Source: CAG-826 sp964504595
Lineage (GTDB): Bacteria; Bacillota_I; Bacilli_A; RFN20; CAG-826
Direction: 5' to 3'
Assembly (NCBI GenBank): GCA_964504595.1
Contig: CAZDEE010000008.1
Location: 1-64,000, forward strand
DNA length: 64,000 bases
Shown here in pieces: positions 1-7,284 of the stretch; position 1 is the first letter of the stretch; every line of letters begins with the position of its first letter. Position numbers and translations under genes: made by a program. Below the pieces are notes generated by a model. That model was not told the origin of the DNA, made no database searches, and worked only from the letters and a program-made list of their open reading frames with translations.

Positions 1-8
1 TAACATGA

Positions 9-40
9 TGTCTACTTTCCCCCCCTCTTGTGTCTACTTT
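9..40. repeat. Pair of 10-bp direct repeats, possible IS end
   Basis: TGTCTACTTT occurs at 9-18 and again at 31-40, a 22-base period, separated by a C-rich run. Short direct repeats near a terminus are known as transposase-binding sites in some IS families (IS21-like). No transposase is visible because the window starts here. A related string with one extra C (TGTCCTACTTTTTT) lies at 6254-6267. Confidence 0.3.
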
Positions 41-89
41 ATTAATAGCACTCCAAGTGTATAACTAATCTTTTTTTACGAAAAAGTCT

Positions 90-150
90 AAAAGCTATAA
101 ATTAAAACGGGGTTTGAAAAAAATTCATCCCCGTTCTTCTTTAAAGAACC
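90..150 (+). repeat. Dispersed hairpin repeat, copy A
   Basis: The arms AACGGGG and CCCCGTT enclose a loop that carries a second TGAA/TTCA pairing. The same arrangement, with similar flanks on both sides (AAAA-CTATAAA before, TTCTT-TTTAAAGA after), is found inverted at 54532-54586 between gyrA and uppP. Two copies this similar in unrelated spacers suggest a dispersed repeat that also works as a terminator. Confidence 0.5.
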
Positions 151-299
151 TTAGAATCTTCTTTTTTCATTTAGTATTACTATTATTTTTAAAATTATAA
201 ATTTTAATTACGATTATACATATTTAAAAAATATATATGTTTTATAATATTGAATATCCAATAATTATCATATTTAAATATCTTAAAAGATTTTTTCAT

Positions 300-331
300 A
301 AAAAAAGACCATTACTTTAAATAATGATCTT
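300..331 (-). terminator. rho-independent terminator of rpsF-ssb-rpsR
   Basis: Read on the minus strand, GATCATTA and TAATGGTC form an 8-bp stem with one G-U pair and a short loop, followed by seven U. It lies about 40 bases after the rpsR stop. Confidence 0.8.
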
Positions 332-370
332 AGTTATAAAAATTATAATTTACGTTAATTAGTTTTAAAA

Positions 371-598
371 CTAATCAATAACGTATGGTAATAAAGCCAT
401 AAAACGAGCGTTTTTAATTGCTTTAGCTAATTCACGTTGGTATTTTGCGCTTGTTCCAGTAACACGACGTGGAGTAATCTTTCCGTTTGGAGAAATAAAG
501 CGTTTTAATAATTCAACATCTTTATAATCGATGTATGCAATCTTATTTTTGGTGAAATAGCAAACCTTTTTACGAGGTCTAATTTTTTTGAAACCCAT
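371..598 (-). CDS. rpsR: 30S ribosomal protein S18
   Basis: Protein of the small-subunit platform that binds 16S rRNA as a heterodimer with S6. The 75-residue product is basic and has the family core [16 protein letters not shown], with the usual length. I chose the ATG at 598 because AGGTGG sits seven bases upstream; an in-frame GTG at 610 lies inside that ribosome-binding site. It is the last gene of rpsF-ssb-rpsR, the order conserved across Firmicutes, and is followed by a terminator. Confidence 0.97.
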   Translation of the reverse strand: MGFKKIRPRKKVCYFTKNKIAYIDYKDVELLKRFISPNGKITPRRVTGTSAKYQRELAKAIKNARFMALLPYVID

Positions 599-633
599 TG
601 TTTCAACCACCTTTCTTTAAGTAATATTTTTTA

Positions 634-1077
634 TTAGAATGGTAAATCATCATCTGCGACATCAATCGCGGATAAATTATTATCACCTGTATCATCGTTC
701 AAATCATCAAAAATCACAGTATCATCTTTGCCTACTGTTTCGCTTGCTGTAGCGCTTGCGCCTTTTGGTTCTAAGAATTGAACAGAATCACAAATAACTT
801 CAATAACAGAAACACGACGGCCATCTTTTGAATCGTATGTGCGTTGATTTAAACGTCCTTCAACGCCAACTAAAGATCCTTTCTTTGTAAACTTAGCTAA
901 GTTATCTGCAGCTTGATTCCAAACTGTACATGGAATAAAACTGGCAGTTTTGTCCGCACCACTTTTGGTACGATTGTCAACTGCGATAGTGAAGGAAGCA
1001 ACAGCTATGCCAGAACTGGTTCTTCTTAATTCTGGGTCTCTAGTAAGACGACCCACTAAAACTACACGATTAATCAT
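634..1077 (-). CDS. ssb: Single-stranded DNA-binding protein
   Basis: Coats single-stranded DNA during replication and recruits repair and replication partners. The OB fold spans about residues 1-105, beginning MINRVVLVGRLTRDPELR. A disordered acidic tail ends in DDDLPF, the partner-docking tip of bacterial SSB. Its length of 147 residues is ordinary, as is its place between rpsF and rpsR. The 18-base gap after rpsF implies co-transcription. Confidence 0.97.
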   Translation of the reverse strand: MINRVVLVGRLTRDPELRRTSSGIAVASFTIAVDNRTKSGADKTASFIPCTVWNQAADNLAKFTKKGSLVGVEGRLNQRTYDSKDGRRVSVIEVICDSVQFLEPKGASATASETVGKDDTVIFDDLNDDTGDNNLSAIDVADDDLPF

Positions 1078-1095
1078 AAAATGGAATCCCCCTTA

Positions 1096-1386
1096 TTATT
1101 CGGCATGATCGAGAACGATTAAATGACGAAGAATATTGTTGTTAAGTTTTGCACGACGATCGAATTCTGAAGTTGCAAATGTGTCTGCTGTGACTTTAAT
1201 AACAACATAGAATCCTTTTGTTTCATCAGCGATTGGATAAGCTAAATCACGTAAGCCCCATTCATTAACATCATCAATGGTACCACCATTGTTGGTAATG
1301 TTACTATGAATCTTGTTCATAACTTCTTTACGAGCTTCTTCATCAAGATTAGCTTTAACAATATACATAATTTCGTACTTTTTCAT
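1096..1386 (-). CDS. rpsF: 30S ribosomal protein S6
   Basis: Platform protein of the 30S subunit and partner of S18. The 96-residue product has the S6 ferredoxin-like fold signature (MKKYEIMYIVKANLDEE at the start, WGLRDLAYPI in the middle). It lacks the long acidic tail of proteobacterial S6, as expected for Firmicutes. AGGGAGGTG precedes the ATG. It heads the operon behind a strong promoter and a leader hairpin. Confidence 0.97.
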   Translation of the reverse strand: MKKYEIMYIVKANLDEEARKEVMNKIHSNITNNGGTIDDVNEWGLRDLAYPIADETKGFYVVIKVTADTFATSEFDRRAKLNNNILRHLIVLDHAE

Positions 1387-1460
1387 GAGTACACCTCCCT
1401 TTGGACAATCTGGCTAGTTTAACTAGCAGAGAGTTTCTTTATGGCCTTCACTCCATAAGC
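1387..1460 (-). promoter_or_regulatory. rpsF leader, candidate S6:S18 autoregulatory element
   Basis: The roughly 70-base leader contains the hairpin GCTAGT-TAA-ACTAGC, extended by TCTG/CAGA with a bulged C, just before the ribosome-binding site. Many bacterial rpsF leaders bind the S6:S18 complex and repress the operon. I see a suitably placed hairpin but cannot confirm the conserved binding motif by eye. Confidence 0.35.
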
Positions 1461-1466
1461 AGAATT

Positions 1467-1495
1467 ATTATATAATAATTCACCCTGGATGTAAA
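1467..1495 (-). promoter_or_regulatory. Sigma-A promoter of rpsF operon
   Basis: On the minus strand, TTTACA (1490-1495) and TATAAT (1467-1472) are separated by exactly 17 bases. This is a near-consensus vegetative promoter about 80 bases upstream of rpsF. Confidence 0.8.
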
Positions 1496-1496
1496 G

Positions 1497-1552
1497 AAGA
1501 AAAAAAGCGCACTTAATCGTAGAAAATCTACCAATTATAATTACGCTTTAAA
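1497..1552 (-). terminator. Terminator of clpC-like gene
   Basis: On the minus strand the outer arms AAAGCG/CGCTTT and the inner arms GTAGA/TCTAC fold into a long interrupted hairpin, followed by a run of U. It lies 20 bases past the clpC-like stop codon. Confidence 0.65.
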
Positions 1553-1571
1553 ATAAAAAATTCCTAATTAT

Positions 1572-3611
1572 TTATTTAATTTTTTCTTGTTCTTCAAGCT
1601 TTTCTGCAACTTCTAAAATCACTCTTTTTTGCAAGTATCTTGCTCCATATTTTTCTATTTCATCATGATTTATCTCCATATCCGCTACTTCAAAAGATTC
1701 CCTTTCAGATAACCTGTCTAAATAAGATAAAATAAGTTGCTTCTGTGCATTTTCATCAATAAAAGAAAACTCAATTATTTCATCGATTCTATTCAAGAAA
1801 TCAATTCTAAATTTTGTTTGTAACCTATGCGCAATACTCGCACTATCACTTTTACTCGAATCTAGATGAATTCTTTTTCCAAACAAATTATCATTATCAA
1901 AGCCAAAATTAGAAGTCATTATAATAATTGTGTTTGAGCAATCAATTTTTTCTTGTTTTGAATCATAAAAATAGCCTTCATCAAATATATTTAAGAAAAA
2001 ATTAAGAACATCTGTATGTGCTTTATCGATATCATCTAAAAGAATAATCGAATTAGGATGCGCTAATAAAGTCTTGATAAAAGCCGATTTTTCTTCATGA
2101 CCTGTATATCCAGGTGGAGAACCAATTAGCTTATTAATTGAAGTAACATCATTATAGCCTCCCATATCTAATTTAATAAATGCATCTTCATTTTTTAAAA
2201 ATGATTTAGCAATTATTTTCACAGTTTCACTTTTTCCTACTCCAGAAGGCCCTACAAACATAAATACTCCAAGTGGACGGTTAGATATCTTTTTTCCTTT
2301 TTCGATATAATTCAACCATCTATATATCTTGTTAATCGCGGACTCTTGTCCATATATATTTTCAAGTAAGCTCTTTCTTGTTTGCTTTGATTTATTAATA
2401 AACAAGACAGAAATATTATAAAATGTTTCAATTGTTGAATTAATATCGCTTATTGTTAATTCTTTTTTTGCTACTACACAGCTGTTATCTAAAATATCAA
2501 TTGCAATATCTGGAAAAGTTTTATTTGATAAATATTCATTTGCGATATCAACAATATAATCAACAATTTGTTTTTTTATTTTTATCTTATAGAAGTCTTC
2601 ATATAAAGGTATTAACGCATTTAATATTCTTTTAGTTTCTTCTTTAGTTGATTGATTCATTTTTATAATTTGAAATCGTCTACTTAAAGCTTTATCTTTA
2701 GCTATTGTTGCATGATATTCATCAATTGTTGTCGCGCCGATTAACTGAATTTCTCCTCGACTTAAATATGGCTTAAAAATATTACATGCATCTATTGCGC
2801 CTTCTGCGCCTCCTGCTTTAATAATATTATGAATTTCATCAATAAAAAGAATTGCATTACCATCTTCTTTAACTTTCTTAATAATTTTCTTTAATTTTTC
2901 TTCAAATTCTCCTCGATATTTCGTTCCTCCAACAACTGAAGATAAATCCAATTCATATATTCTTTTCCCTTCCAAACCTTTTATTCTATTTTTAGCTAGT
3001 AGTGCTGCAAGTTCTTCTACAATTGCCGTTTTCCCAATTCCTGGCGCACCTATAATTAAAGCGTTTGGTTTATTTCTTCTTTTCAAAGCTCTAATAAGTT
3101 GATCTAATTCTTTTTCTCGTCCTATCAATGGATCTTTTTTTATTTTACTTAATTCATGGAGGTCAACAATACTATCTAAATCGCTTTTTCTTTTTGTTTG
3201 TTTACTTATATTGCTCATTATTTCTTTTTTATTCACTTTCATCAACCTTAAATAATCATTAACAATGCCTTCATTATCTTCGACAATTGCTAAAGCTAAA
3301 ACCTCTAAAGAAACTTTATCTTCTTTTAAACTTTTGCTTTTCATAACAACTTTATCTAAAAAGATTTTAAAACTTGCTTCATATTCCATAAAGAAAACAT
3401 CATCATCTTGCTCTGTTTTATTTAATAAAGACATAAAATTCATATAAGTAATTTGATATTTGCTTAATTCTTCCGCTAAAAGATTATCACCATTTTTTAA
3501 AAACGCTAAAAAAAGGTGTTCTTTGCTAACTGACGATGATGACATATCAAAAGCTAAAGACTCACCTAATGCAATTATTCTTTGTGCTTCTATTGAAAAT
3601 TTTTCTAACAT
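1572..3611 (-). CDS. ClpC-like AAA+ unfoldase, shortened, no M domain
   Basis: Clp/Hsp100 ATPase with two AAA+ modules. An N-terminal Clp repeat domain covers about residues 1-140. D1 has Walker A GAPGIGKT (188-195), Walker B ILFIDEIH (254-261) and the RR arginine finger (311-312). D2 has GPSGVGKS (454-461), the pore loop GSPPGYTG and the arginine-finger region FLNRIDEI. At 679 residues it is about 130 shorter than B. subtilis ClpC (about 810). The coiled-coil M domain between the D1 lid and D2, where McsB/MecA-type adaptors act, is missing. The D2 Walker B reads LLDDIDK where the family has LLDEIEK, so the catalytic glutamate is aspartate. There are no ctsR-mcsA-mcsB neighbours; it stands alone with its own terminator. 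A ClpP partner is likely but not shown here. Confidence 0.85.
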   Translation of the reverse strand: MLEKFSIEAQRIIALGESLAFDMSSSSVSKEHLFLAFLKNGDNLLAEELSKYQITYMNFMSLLNKTEQDDDVFFMEYEASFKIFLDKVVMKSKSLKEDKVSLEVLALAIVEDNEGIVNDYLRLMKVNKKEIMSNISKQTKRKSDLDSIVDLHELSKIKKDPLIGREKELDQLIRALKRRNKPNALIIGAPGIGKTAIVEELAALLAKNRIKGLEGKRIYELDLSSVVGGTKYRGEFEEKLKKIIKKVKEDGNAILFIDEIHNIIKAGGAEGAIDACNIFKPYLSRGEIQLIGATTIDEYHATIAKDKALSRRFQIIKMNQSTKEETKRILNALIPLYEDFYKIKIKKQIVDYIVDIANEYLSNKTFPDIAIDILDNSCVVAKKELTISDINSTIETFYNISVLFINKSKQTRKSLLENIYGQESAINKIYRWLNYIEKGKKISNRPLGVFMFVGPSGVGKSETVKIIAKSFLKNEDAFIKLDMGGYNDVTSINKLIGSPPGYTGHEEKSAFIKTLLAHPNSIILLDDIDKAHTDVLNFFLNIFDEGYFYDSKQEKIDCSNTIIIMTSNFGFDNDNLFGKRIHLDSSKSDSASIAHRLQTKFRIDFLNRIDEIIEFSFIDENAQKQLILSYLDRLSERESFEVADMEINHDEIEKYGARYLQKRVILEVAEKLEEQEKIK

Positions 3612-3678
3612 AGGCCACTCTCCTAAAACAAATTTATGTTTTCTATTAAGAATTATTGACCTATTTTATACTTTTAAA

Positions 3679-4374
3679 CTATTTATTTAATAAATCTTTA
3701 ATAACTTCACTAGCAATAAGAAGCCCAGCGGATGAAGGAACAAATGGCGTGCTACCAACTATTTTACGATCATTATTATCTTCATGTATATGAGGTTCTT
3801 CCGTTGAATAAACCACTTTTAATTGTTTAATTCCTATTTTTCTTAATTCATGACGCATAACTTTTGCTAAAGGACACATAGAAGTTTTATAAATATCTGT
3901 AACCACTAATTTAGATGGGTCTAATTTATTTCCTGTTCCCATCGAAGAAATAATAGGAACATTTAATTCGCTTGCTTTTTTAATTAATAATAATTTCGAT
4001 GTTACAGAATCAATCGCATCAATTATATAATCATAAGAAGATAAATCTATTTGTTCTTTAGTTTCTTCATTATAAAAAATTGGAAATATTTCGATTTTAA
4101 CATTTTCATTAATATCTAACATTCTATCTTTCATAACATCAACTTTCTTCTTTCCAATTGTGCTTCTAGTAGCAATTATTTGCCTGTTTAAATTTGAAAT
4201 TGATACTTCATCAAAGTCAATTAATGCAAAGTTGCCAATCCCGCTTCTTACTAATGCTTCAGCAACATATCCTCCAACTCCACCTAAACCAAAAATAGCT
4301 ACTTTATACTTTGAAAGTTTTTCAACATTGTCAATTCCAATAACATATGAAGTTCTAACAAATTGCTCTTTCAT
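3679..4374 (-). CDS. tcdA: tRNA threonylcarbamoyladenosine dehydratase (ThiF/E1-like)
   Basis: ATP-dependent enzyme that cyclises t6A37 of ANN-decoding tRNAs to ct6A. The E1-like fold shows the nucleotide-binding FGLGGVGGYVAEALVRSG near residues 28-45, the DFDEVSISNLNRQ loop at about 53-65 and DAIDSVTSK near 115-123. The SMCPLAKVMRHELRK stretch and VYSTEEP are typical of TcdA (YgdL) rather than ThiF or MoeB. At 231 residues it is slightly shorter than the E. coli protein (268), lacking part of the C-terminal extension. It sits between lysS and the clpC-like gene. Confidence 0.87.
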   Translation of the reverse strand: MKEQFVRTSYVIGIDNVEKLSKYKVAIFGLGGVGGYVAEALVRSGIGNFALIDFDEVSISNLNRQIIATRSTIGKKKVDVMKDRMLDINENVKIEIFPIFYNEETKEQIDLSSYDYIIDAIDSVTSKLLLIKKASELNVPIISSMGTGNKLDPSKLVVTDIYKTSMCPLAKVMRHELRKIGIKQLKVVYSTEEPHIHEDNNDRKIVGSTPFVPSSAGLLIASEVIKDLLNK

Positions 4375-4398
4375 AAAGATGTCACTCCAATCATGATT

Positions 4399-4424
4399 TA
4401 AAAAAGCGGACTTTAATCGTCCGC
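4399..4424 (-). terminator. Terminator of lysS
   Basis: Minus strand: GCGGAC-GATTAAA-GTCCGC followed by six U, immediately after the lysS stop. It is a strong intrinsic terminator that separates lysS from tcdA. Confidence 0.88.
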
Positions 4425-4433
4425 ATATAATTT

Positions 4434-5933
4434 TTATCTATCTTTCATAGTTGGGAATAAAATAACTTCTCTAACCGATGTTTGTTCAGTTAAGAACATT
4501 ACTAATCGATCTATTCCCATGCCAACACCACCACAAGGTGGCATTCCATATTCTAATGATTCAATGAAATCAATATCCATTTCATTCGCTTCATCATTTC
4601 CAGCTTCACGTTCCGCAAGTTGCGCTAAGAATCTATTCTTTTGATCGATAGGATCATTTAATTCTGTATACGCATTAGCGAATTCATGTCCCCCAATATA
4701 AAGTTCAAATCTTTGGACAAAACGTGGATCATCTAAATCAACCTTAGTAAGAGGAGATATTTCAACTGGATGACCGCATAAGAATGTTGGTTGAACTAAT
4801 TTATCTTCACAGAATGTTTCAAAGAAAGCATCAATAATATGTCCTACAGTGAAGTGTTTTTCAACTTTAATTCCATGTTTTAAAGCAAGTTCTGTTGCTT
4901 CTTCTAAAGAATAATGATTGTTTTTAAAATCAATTCCAACATATTCTTTAATCATTTCGCACATTGTAACTACTCTAAATGGTTTGGAAAGATCAATTTT
5001 TTCTCCTTCAGGATCAAAAATATTCATAAATAATTCTTTTCCAATAACTTTACTCGCGGCATATTTAATCATACCTTCAGTAATTCTCATCATTGATGAT
5101 AAATCACCATAGGCTTCATATAATTCGATTGTGGTAAATTCAGGATTATGAGTTAAATCCATACCTTCATTTCTAAATAAACGACCTATTTCATATACTT
5201 TCTCTAATCCACCAACGATTAAACGTTTTAAAGGTAATTCTGTAGCAATTCTTAAATAGAATTCTCTATTTAATGCATTGTGATGTGTAATGAATGGACG
5301 CGCTGTTGCCCCGCCTTGAATAGATTGTAAAACTGGAGTCTCTACTTCAATAAAGCCCAAATTATCACAATATTCTTGAATTGCACGAATTATTTTTGGT
5401 CTAGAAATCGCAACACGTTTTGCTTCTTCATTCATAATTAAATCAACATAACGACGACGATATCTTTCTTCTTTATCAGTTAAACCATGATATTTTTCCG
5501 GAAGTGGTCTTAAAGCTTTTGTTAAATGAGTATATTCACTACATTTTACAGTTGGTTCTCCTGTTTGAGTTAACATAATTGTTCCTTTAACACCGACAAT
5601 ATCGCCAACATCCGCCATTTTGAAAAGAGAATATATTTCTTCACCAACATCGTTAATGCTAATATAAACTTGTTGTTTTCCTTTTAAATCTTGAATGGCA
5701 AAGAAACTAGCTTTTCCCATCTTACGAATAAACATAATTCTACCTGCGATAGAAACCTCTAAATGAAGTTGTTCAACTTCTTCATGCGTTAAGCCAGCAA
5801 CTTTTTCTTTAATTTCCGAAGAATAATGTGTTCTATCAAAAGCTTGTCCGAATGGATCAATCCCTCTTTCAATATACTTTTCTAATTTGTTACGACGATT
5901 AATTTCTTGTTCTGTTAGTTTAATGTCTGCCAT
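4434..5933 (-). CDS. lysS: Lysyl-tRNA synthetase, class II
   Basis: Charges tRNA-Lys in the cytoplasm. An N-terminal OB-fold anticodon-binding domain (about 60-165) precedes the class II catalytic core. Motif 2 is around FRNEGMDLTHNPEFTTIE, and motif 3 is near the C-terminus in PPCGGVGMGIDRLVMF. The 499-residue length matches bacterial LysS. The position at the end of the spoIIE-tilS-ftsH-dusB block is the B. subtilis order. A spaced upstream region and its own terminator suggest a separate transcription unit. Confidence 0.97.
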   Translation of the reverse strand: MADIKLTEQEINRRNKLEKYIERGIDPFGQAFDRTHYSSEIKEKVAGLTHEEVEQLHLEVSIAGRIMFIRKMGKASFFAIQDLKGKQQVYISINDVGEEIYSLFKMADVGDIVGVKGTIMLTQTGEPTVKCSEYTHLTKALRPLPEKYHGLTDKEERYRRRYVDLIMNEEAKRVAISRPKIIRAIQEYCDNLGFIEVETPVLQSIQGGATARPFITHHNALNREFYLRIATELPLKRLIVGGLEKVYEIGRLFRNEGMDLTHNPEFTTIELYEAYGDLSSMMRITEGMIKYAASKVIGKELFMNIFDPEGEKIDLSKPFRVVTMCEMIKEYVGIDFKNNHYSLEEATELALKHGIKVEKHFTVGHIIDAFFETFCEDKLVQPTFLCGHPVEISPLTKVDLDDPRFVQRFELYIGGHEFANAYTELNDPIDQKNRFLAQLAEREAGNDEANEMDIDFIESLEYGMPPCGGVGMGIDRLVMFLTEQTSVREVILFPTMKDR

Positions 5934-6284
5934 AAAATCACCTCAGCTAAAATATAATACTATATTTTACAAACTTTTTAAAGCAAATTAAGCGATATTA
6001 TAGAGCATTAACAAAAAAACAGTTTGTTTTAAAGCGATATAGATAAAATAGACACTATGCTATAGCAAACAAACTATAAAGTGTAATTACATTATCAATT
6101 ACTTAATGATTTTAAAATAAAATAAAATAAAAAAGAAGATCTAATCAAATATATTGAGTATTATATTTTTTCTTCAATTTTGAAAGACCTTCTTATTTTT
6201 AATCATTTAGATTCCAATCAATTTAACCACTTTTTATCTCTTAAACTGAATAGTGTCCTACTTTTTTGTTAACTAGTGTATTTT
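5934..6284. other. 350-base AT-rich spacer between dusB and lysS
   Basis: No gene is supported. The spacer contains an inverted repeat (AGTTTGTTT 6021-6029, AAACAAACT 6067-6075) with further inner pairing. A long-loop hairpin at about 6131-6194 has AGAAGATCT-type arms opposite AGACCTTCT and A/T runs outside both arms, so it could act as a terminator for dusB. An IS-end-like string lies at 6254-6267. The spacing is unusually large for this compact chromosome. Confidence 0.4.
6021..6075. repeat. Inverted repeat, possible MITE remnant or RNA hairpin
   Basis: The perfect 9-bp arms AGTTTGTTT and AAACAAACT are separated by 37 bases. Additional inner complementarity (GCnnnATAG against CTATAGC) would extend the stem. 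No associated gene is evident. Confidence 0.4.
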
Positions 6285-7247
6285 TTAGATATTATCAATA
6301 ATTTCAAAAAAATCTTTTTCATTATTAATAGATGTCGAAAGTTTAATTCTTAAATTTTTAGTATTTGGATATCCCTTAAGATAAAATGGAGCAATACCTC
6401 GCATTTCTTTTATTGCTACAAATTCTCCTTTAAGTGCTTTAAGAGATTGATAATGCTTCTTTAAATATTCAATATTTTGTTTTAAAGAAATAGATGGTAG
6501 TTTTTCTTTTGTTCTAAAATAATGATCAATTTGAGTGATTAAATACGGATTTCCTAAAGCTCCTCTTGCCACCATAATCGCATCTGCGTTTGTCATTTCT
6601 TTAACTCGAATCGCATCTTCAAGAGTATAAATATCTCCTGATACCACTAACGGAATTGACATTTTTTCTTTTAATCCCATAAGCATTTCATGATGAGCTT
6701 TACCGGTATACAATTCTTTTCTTGTTCTTGCATGAATAGCAATCATCGCCACTCCTGCTTTTTGAAGTAATTCAACAACTTCATAAAAATTAATCGAATC
6801 TTCATCCCATCCTAATCTTATTTTAGCGGTTACTGGTGTTTTGGAAGCTTCAACAAGGGCCTTCATCATATCGAACAATTCATCTTTTCTTTTTAACCAA
6901 GCTGAACCTGCACCAGTCTTCGTTACTTTTGGAACTGGACAACCTAAATTAACATCAATAAAATCATACTTATATTGACTTGATTCTACTATTTTAAGCG
7001 CCTCTAATAAAGTCTCTTTACTCGCTCCAAAAAGTTGAATTCCTACCGGCCCTTCATTTTCATTTATTTCTAAATACTTATATGTTTCTTTGTTTTGATA
7101 AACTAATCCGCAATCTGAAACCATTTCTGTATAAGAAACAGCAACCCCAAATGGTTTATTAAATGTTCTAAAAGCTATATTTGTATAGCCCGCCATCGGA
7201 CCTAATACTACTTGACCTTCTATTTTAATGTTTCCAATATTCCACAT
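6285..7247 (-). CDS. dusB: tRNA-dihydrouridine synthase
   Basis: FMN enzyme that reduces uridines in the tRNA D-loop. The TIM barrel begins with the FMN-phosphate-proximal LGPMAGYTN (15-23). The catalytic cysteine is C103 in NLGCPVPK, followed by KTGAGSAWL; ISGD-like VVSGDI and MVARGALGNPYL complete the fold. Its 320 residues match DusB. It follows ftsH as in B. subtilis (yacF/dusB), and a terminator-like hairpin overlaps the ftsH stop, so some expression may be independent. I see no strong ribosome-binding site before the ATG. Confidence 0.93.
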   Translation of the reverse strand: MWNIGNIKIEGQVVLGPMAGYTNIAFRTFNKPFGVAVSYTEMVSDCGLVYQNKETYKYLEINENEGPVGIQLFGASKETLLEALKIVESSQYKYDFIDVNLGCPVPKVTKTGAGSAWLKRKDELFDMMKALVEASKTPVTAKIRLGWDEDSINFYEVVELLQKAGVAMIAIHARTRKELYTGKAHHEMLMGLKEKMSIPLVVSGDIYTLEDAIRVKEMTNADAIMVARGALGNPYLITQIDHYFRTKEKLPSISLKQNIEYLKKHYQSLKALKGEFVAIKEMRGIAPFYLKGYPNTKNLRIKLSTSINNEKDFFEIIDNI

Positions 7248-7255
7248 AACTATTA

Positions 7256-7284
7256 CTAAAAAAGGAAAGGTTATTCCTTTCCTT
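7256..7284 (-). terminator. Hairpin overlapping ftsH stop codon
   Basis: The perfect 9-bp stem AAGGAAAGG/CCTTTCCTT around a 5-base loop spans the last codons and stop of ftsH and is followed on the minus strand by five U. It probably terminates or attenuates transcription between ftsH and dusB. Confidence 0.65.

Larger units (their letters stand above)
1..370. other. Intergenic region at left window edge
   Basis: This AT-rich stretch holds no supported gene. It contains two copies of a 10-bp direct repeat (9-18 and 31-40) around a C-rich run, a hairpin repeat at 90-150, about 120 bases of nearly pure A/T (170-290), and the terminator of the rpsF operon at 300-331. The first 50 bases look like the end of something lying outside the window, possibly an insertion sequence. 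That is inference. Confidence 0.5.

Noticed and set aside
6254..6267. Complete insertion sequence between dusB and lysS
   Set aside because: No transposase frame and no matching opposite terminus; at most a remnant.
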